Source of the DNA: Nitrococcus sp.
GTDB lineage: Bacteria; Pseudomonadota; Gammaproteobacteria; Nitrococcales; Nitrococcaceae
NCBI GenBank assembly: GCA_030452365.1
Contig: JAKDMK010000124.1
Location: 1-6,785, forward strand
Direction of reading: 5' to 3'
DNA length: 6,785 nucleotides
Shown: positions 5,173 to 6,785 of the stretch, piece by piece
How positions within the stretch are numbered: position 1 is the first letter of the stretch
Layout of the letters: each line of letters starts with the position of its first letter
Made by a program: the position numbers and the translations under genes
Notes under the pieces: generated by a model
Told to the model about the DNA's origin: nothing
Database searches by the model: none
Seen by the model: only the letters and a program-made list of their open reading frames with translations

Positions 5173-6318
5173 CTACAGCCAACGTCTCATTAACCAGCCG
5201 ATGGTCTCGGGAAAGCGCTGGAACGGGGATCGTATTGCCCAGCCGCTATGGTGCACCTCGGCGGAGTTGTGCAATTCGCGCCGGAAATGTCCCTCCAGCT
5301 CACGGCAGAGCGCGGGGTCGGCCGAAATGAGGTTGATCTCGTAGTTGTGATGAGAGCTGCGGTAGTCGAGATTGGATGTTCCGACCATACACCATTCGCC
5401 ATCGGCGACCACGATCTTGGCGTGAAGCATTCGCGGCAAGTACTCGAAAATGCGTACGCCCTCGTGCAGTAGTTTCGCATAAACGGCACGGGAAGCCCAA
5501 CGCGCCAACTGGACGTCCGATTTGCGAGGTACGAGCATGCGCACATCCACTCCCCGCTGCGCCGCCCGAGTCAGGCGCTTTTGCATATGCTGATCCGGCA
5601 CGAAGTAAGGGGTGCTCACCCAAAGCCGGTTTCGAGCGTTTTCCAGAATATCGTCAACGAAGTAGCGCAGGCGCTGTCGCGTATGGATATTGTGATTAGA
5701 GGCAAGCACATCCGTGGCAGGAAGCCGCAGCGTGTGTGGATGCCGCAAGCGCCGATACCAGAACATGTCGAACAGCGCTTCGGCCTCGCGTGCCAGCGCG
5801 CCTTCGAAGTGAACATGCGTATCGCGCCAGCGCTCTGGCCCCGAGTGCACGCGGGAGTTCTGTTCATGGATGTTAAAACCACCGAGGAAGGCGTAATGGC
5901 GATCGATTACCAGCAGCTTGCGGTGATCGCGCTTGTTATAACGCAAGGGATCATGCCATTGCCAGCGATGAAAACGCCGGACTTGCGCGCCGGCGGCGCG
6001 TAGCTCCTTCTCCGCGTGGCGCGTGAAGCATCCCAGCGAGCCAAAGGCATCGACCAAGAGCCTGACTCTGACCCCGGATTCTGCGCGTTCGACCAGCGCA
6101 CGGCTAAAACGCCGCCCCACAGCATCGTCGGCGTACGTATAGGTTTCAAGGCTGATGCTGCGGCGAGCCGATTGGATGGTCGAGAGCATGGCTCGGTAGA
6201 GCTCGTCTCCCTCGGTGTAGACATGCTTTGGAAACACCGCCGTGACACGGTCCCGCATACCCTCTGGCGCACGGCTTACTGCTCTCCTGCCCATGGCACG
6301 ACGTATCGACTTCTCCAT
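5173..6318 (-). CDS. Phospholipase D-superfamily protein, ClsB-type cardiolipin synthase-like
   Basis: This is 381 residues from the ATG at 6318, preceded by GAGG at 6-nt spacing. Two complete HxKxxxxD catalytic motifs are present: His132-Lys134-Asp139 followed by Gly-Gly-Phe-Asn, and His299-Lys301-Asp306 followed by Gly-Thr-Ser-Asn. An Arg-Trp-Arg-Asp-Thr-His segment (163-168) and Ser-Thr-Pro-Tyr-Phe-Val-Pro-Asp (235-242) are typical of bacterial cardiolipin synthases. These enzymes join phosphatidylglycerol to a second phospholipid or alcohol at the membrane through a phospho-histidine intermediate. It lacks the two N-terminal membrane helices of ClsA and is close in length and layout to ClsB. 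A basic N-terminus and an amphipathic C-terminus (about 360-381) may bind the membrane surface. Other PLD-fold activities such as lipid hydrolysis or transphosphatidylation with other head groups are possible. It is the first gene of the - strand pair. Confidence 0.88.
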   Translation of the reverse strand: MEKSIRRAMGRRAVSRAPEGMRDRVTAVFPKHVYTEGDELYRAMLSTIQSARRSISLETYTYADDAVGRRFSRALVERAESGVRVRLLVDAFGSLGCFTRHAEKELRAAGAQVRRFHRWQWHDPLRYNKRDHRKLLVIDRHYAFLGGFNIHEQNSRVHSGPERWRDTHVHFEGALAREAEALFDMFWYRRLRHPHTLRLPATDVLASNHNIHTRQRLRYFVDDILENARNRLWVSTPYFVPDQHMQKRLTRAAQRGVDVRMLVPRKSDVQLARWASRAVYAKLLHEGVRIFEYLPRMLHAKIVVADGEWCMVGTSNLDYRSSHHNYEINLISADPALCRELEGHFRRELHNSAEVHHSGWAIRSPFQRFPETIGWLMRRWL

Positions 6319-6632
6319 GGCTCGCCTCAGGTGGTTAATCCAATGCTGAACGATGCAGCCGCCATGAGTTAGATGATGCGCCCGGCCATGCTACCCCGCA
6401 ATCCCTAGACCTCATGGCTTGCATTGCAATTCCTGAAGTCTGATGGCTTGGGCAACATTTGCGCCAGGAAAGACTTTCTGGCACAAAGAACCCGACTCTC
6501 GGCGCTCGCCCATCAGGACAGCTACAGCTGCGTCCTCGCCCTGATATAGTTTGGCGGTGATAGCCCGCGGGCGCTGCGCGAGACTTACAAGCACTGCCGC
6601 CGCCTGCGTTTTGAAATCCGCGAGGGGGACGT
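6319..6632. other. 314-bp divergent intergenic region without a convincing gene
   Basis: This region separates the leftward PLD gene from the rightward CocE-type gene and should hold promoters for both. The PLD ribosome-binding site is at its left end, and GAGGGGG (6622-6628) at the right end serves the + gene. TATAGT (6545-6550) could be a -10 box for the + gene, but no matching -35 box is seen. GCCCGCGGGC (6563-6572) is a 10-bp perfect palindrome. A GTG-initiated - strand frame of 60 codons (6412-6594) has a protein-like composition but no recognised family, so it is not called as a gene. No RNA gene or mobile element was recognised. Confidence 0.5.
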
Positions 6633-6785
6633 ATGCGAAGCGTAAGTATTTTCCCGCACGAGGTTGAGGAGCTGCACGGCGTGTGGATCCCCACGGCCGA
6701 CGGGGTGCATCTGGCCGCGCGCGTGTGGGTTCCGCAAGGCGCCGAGCAACAGCCGGTGCCGGCGATCCTGGAATACATCCCCTAC
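6633..6785 (+). CDS. CocE/NonD-family (peptidase S15-type) hydrolase, N-terminal fragment
   Basis: The first 51 codons of a gene cut by the right edge. The ATG at 6633 is the first start after an in-frame TGA at 6612-6614, and GAGGGGG (6622-6628) lies 4 nt upstream. The fragment has the opening beta strands of the Xaa-Pro dipeptidyl-peptidase/cocaine esterase alpha/beta hydrolase fold. It contains Val-Trp-Ile-Pro-Thr-Ala-Asp-Gly-Val (17-25), then Leu-Ala-Ala-Arg-Val-Trp-Val-Pro (27-34), and finally Pro-Ala-Ile-Leu-Glu-Tyr-Ile-Pro-Tyr (43-51), which leads into the oxyanion-hole region. The catalytic Ser-Asp-His lie beyond the window. Members hydrolyse esters or amides such as acylated amino acids. 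There is no signal peptide. The assignment rests on a short but characteristic stretch. Confidence 0.8.
   Translation, partial: MRSVSIFPHEVEELHGVWIPTADGVHLAARVWVPQGAEQQPVPAILEYIPY

Overview
The window is a GC-rich, gene-dense bacterial segment. Its protein families, good Shine-Dalgarno sites and short overlaps between genes fit a proteobacterium, perhaps of the Xanthomonadales or Burkholderiales. That placement is inference from gene style; nothing here identifies the genus.

The left two thirds (1-4337) is a run of six genes on the + strand. In order they are: the C-terminal end of a GMC-family flavin oxidoreductase (cut by the left edge), a DoxX-like membrane protein, a small cupin-like protein, an SMP-30/gluconolactonase-family lactonase, a two-domain VOC (glyoxalase/extradiol-fold) protein, and a classical SDR dehydrogenase of the glucose 1-dehydrogenase type. 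DoxX and cupin overlap by 11 bp, and the lactonase and VOC genes overlap by 4 bp (ATGA). A 216-bp gap holding two clear inverted repeats separates the GMC gene from the rest. A 148-bp gap with a REP-like hairpin precedes the SDR. The most natural reading is a catabolic cluster in which an alcohol or sugar-type substrate is oxidised by the GMC enzyme and/or the SDR to a lactone, which the SMP-30 protein hydrolyses. The VOC and cupin proteins would act on the substrate or on later intermediates. The substrate cannot be read from the sequence.

The second block (4493-6318) is on the - strand and converges on the first. A phospholipase D-superfamily protein with two complete HKD motifs (ClsB-type cardiolipin synthase-like) comes first, followed by a small secreted, helical, Q/E/K-rich protein of unknown function. 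A 314-bp divergent intergenic region follows, and at the right edge the first 51 codons of a CocE/NonD (peptidase S15-type) hydrolase begin on the + strand.

No rRNA, tRNA, CRISPR array, transposase or integrase was recognised. The most notable points are the compact oxidoreductase/lactonase/VOC cluster, the unequal metal sites of the two VOC halves, the altered cupin motif, and the palindromes upstream of the DoxX gene.
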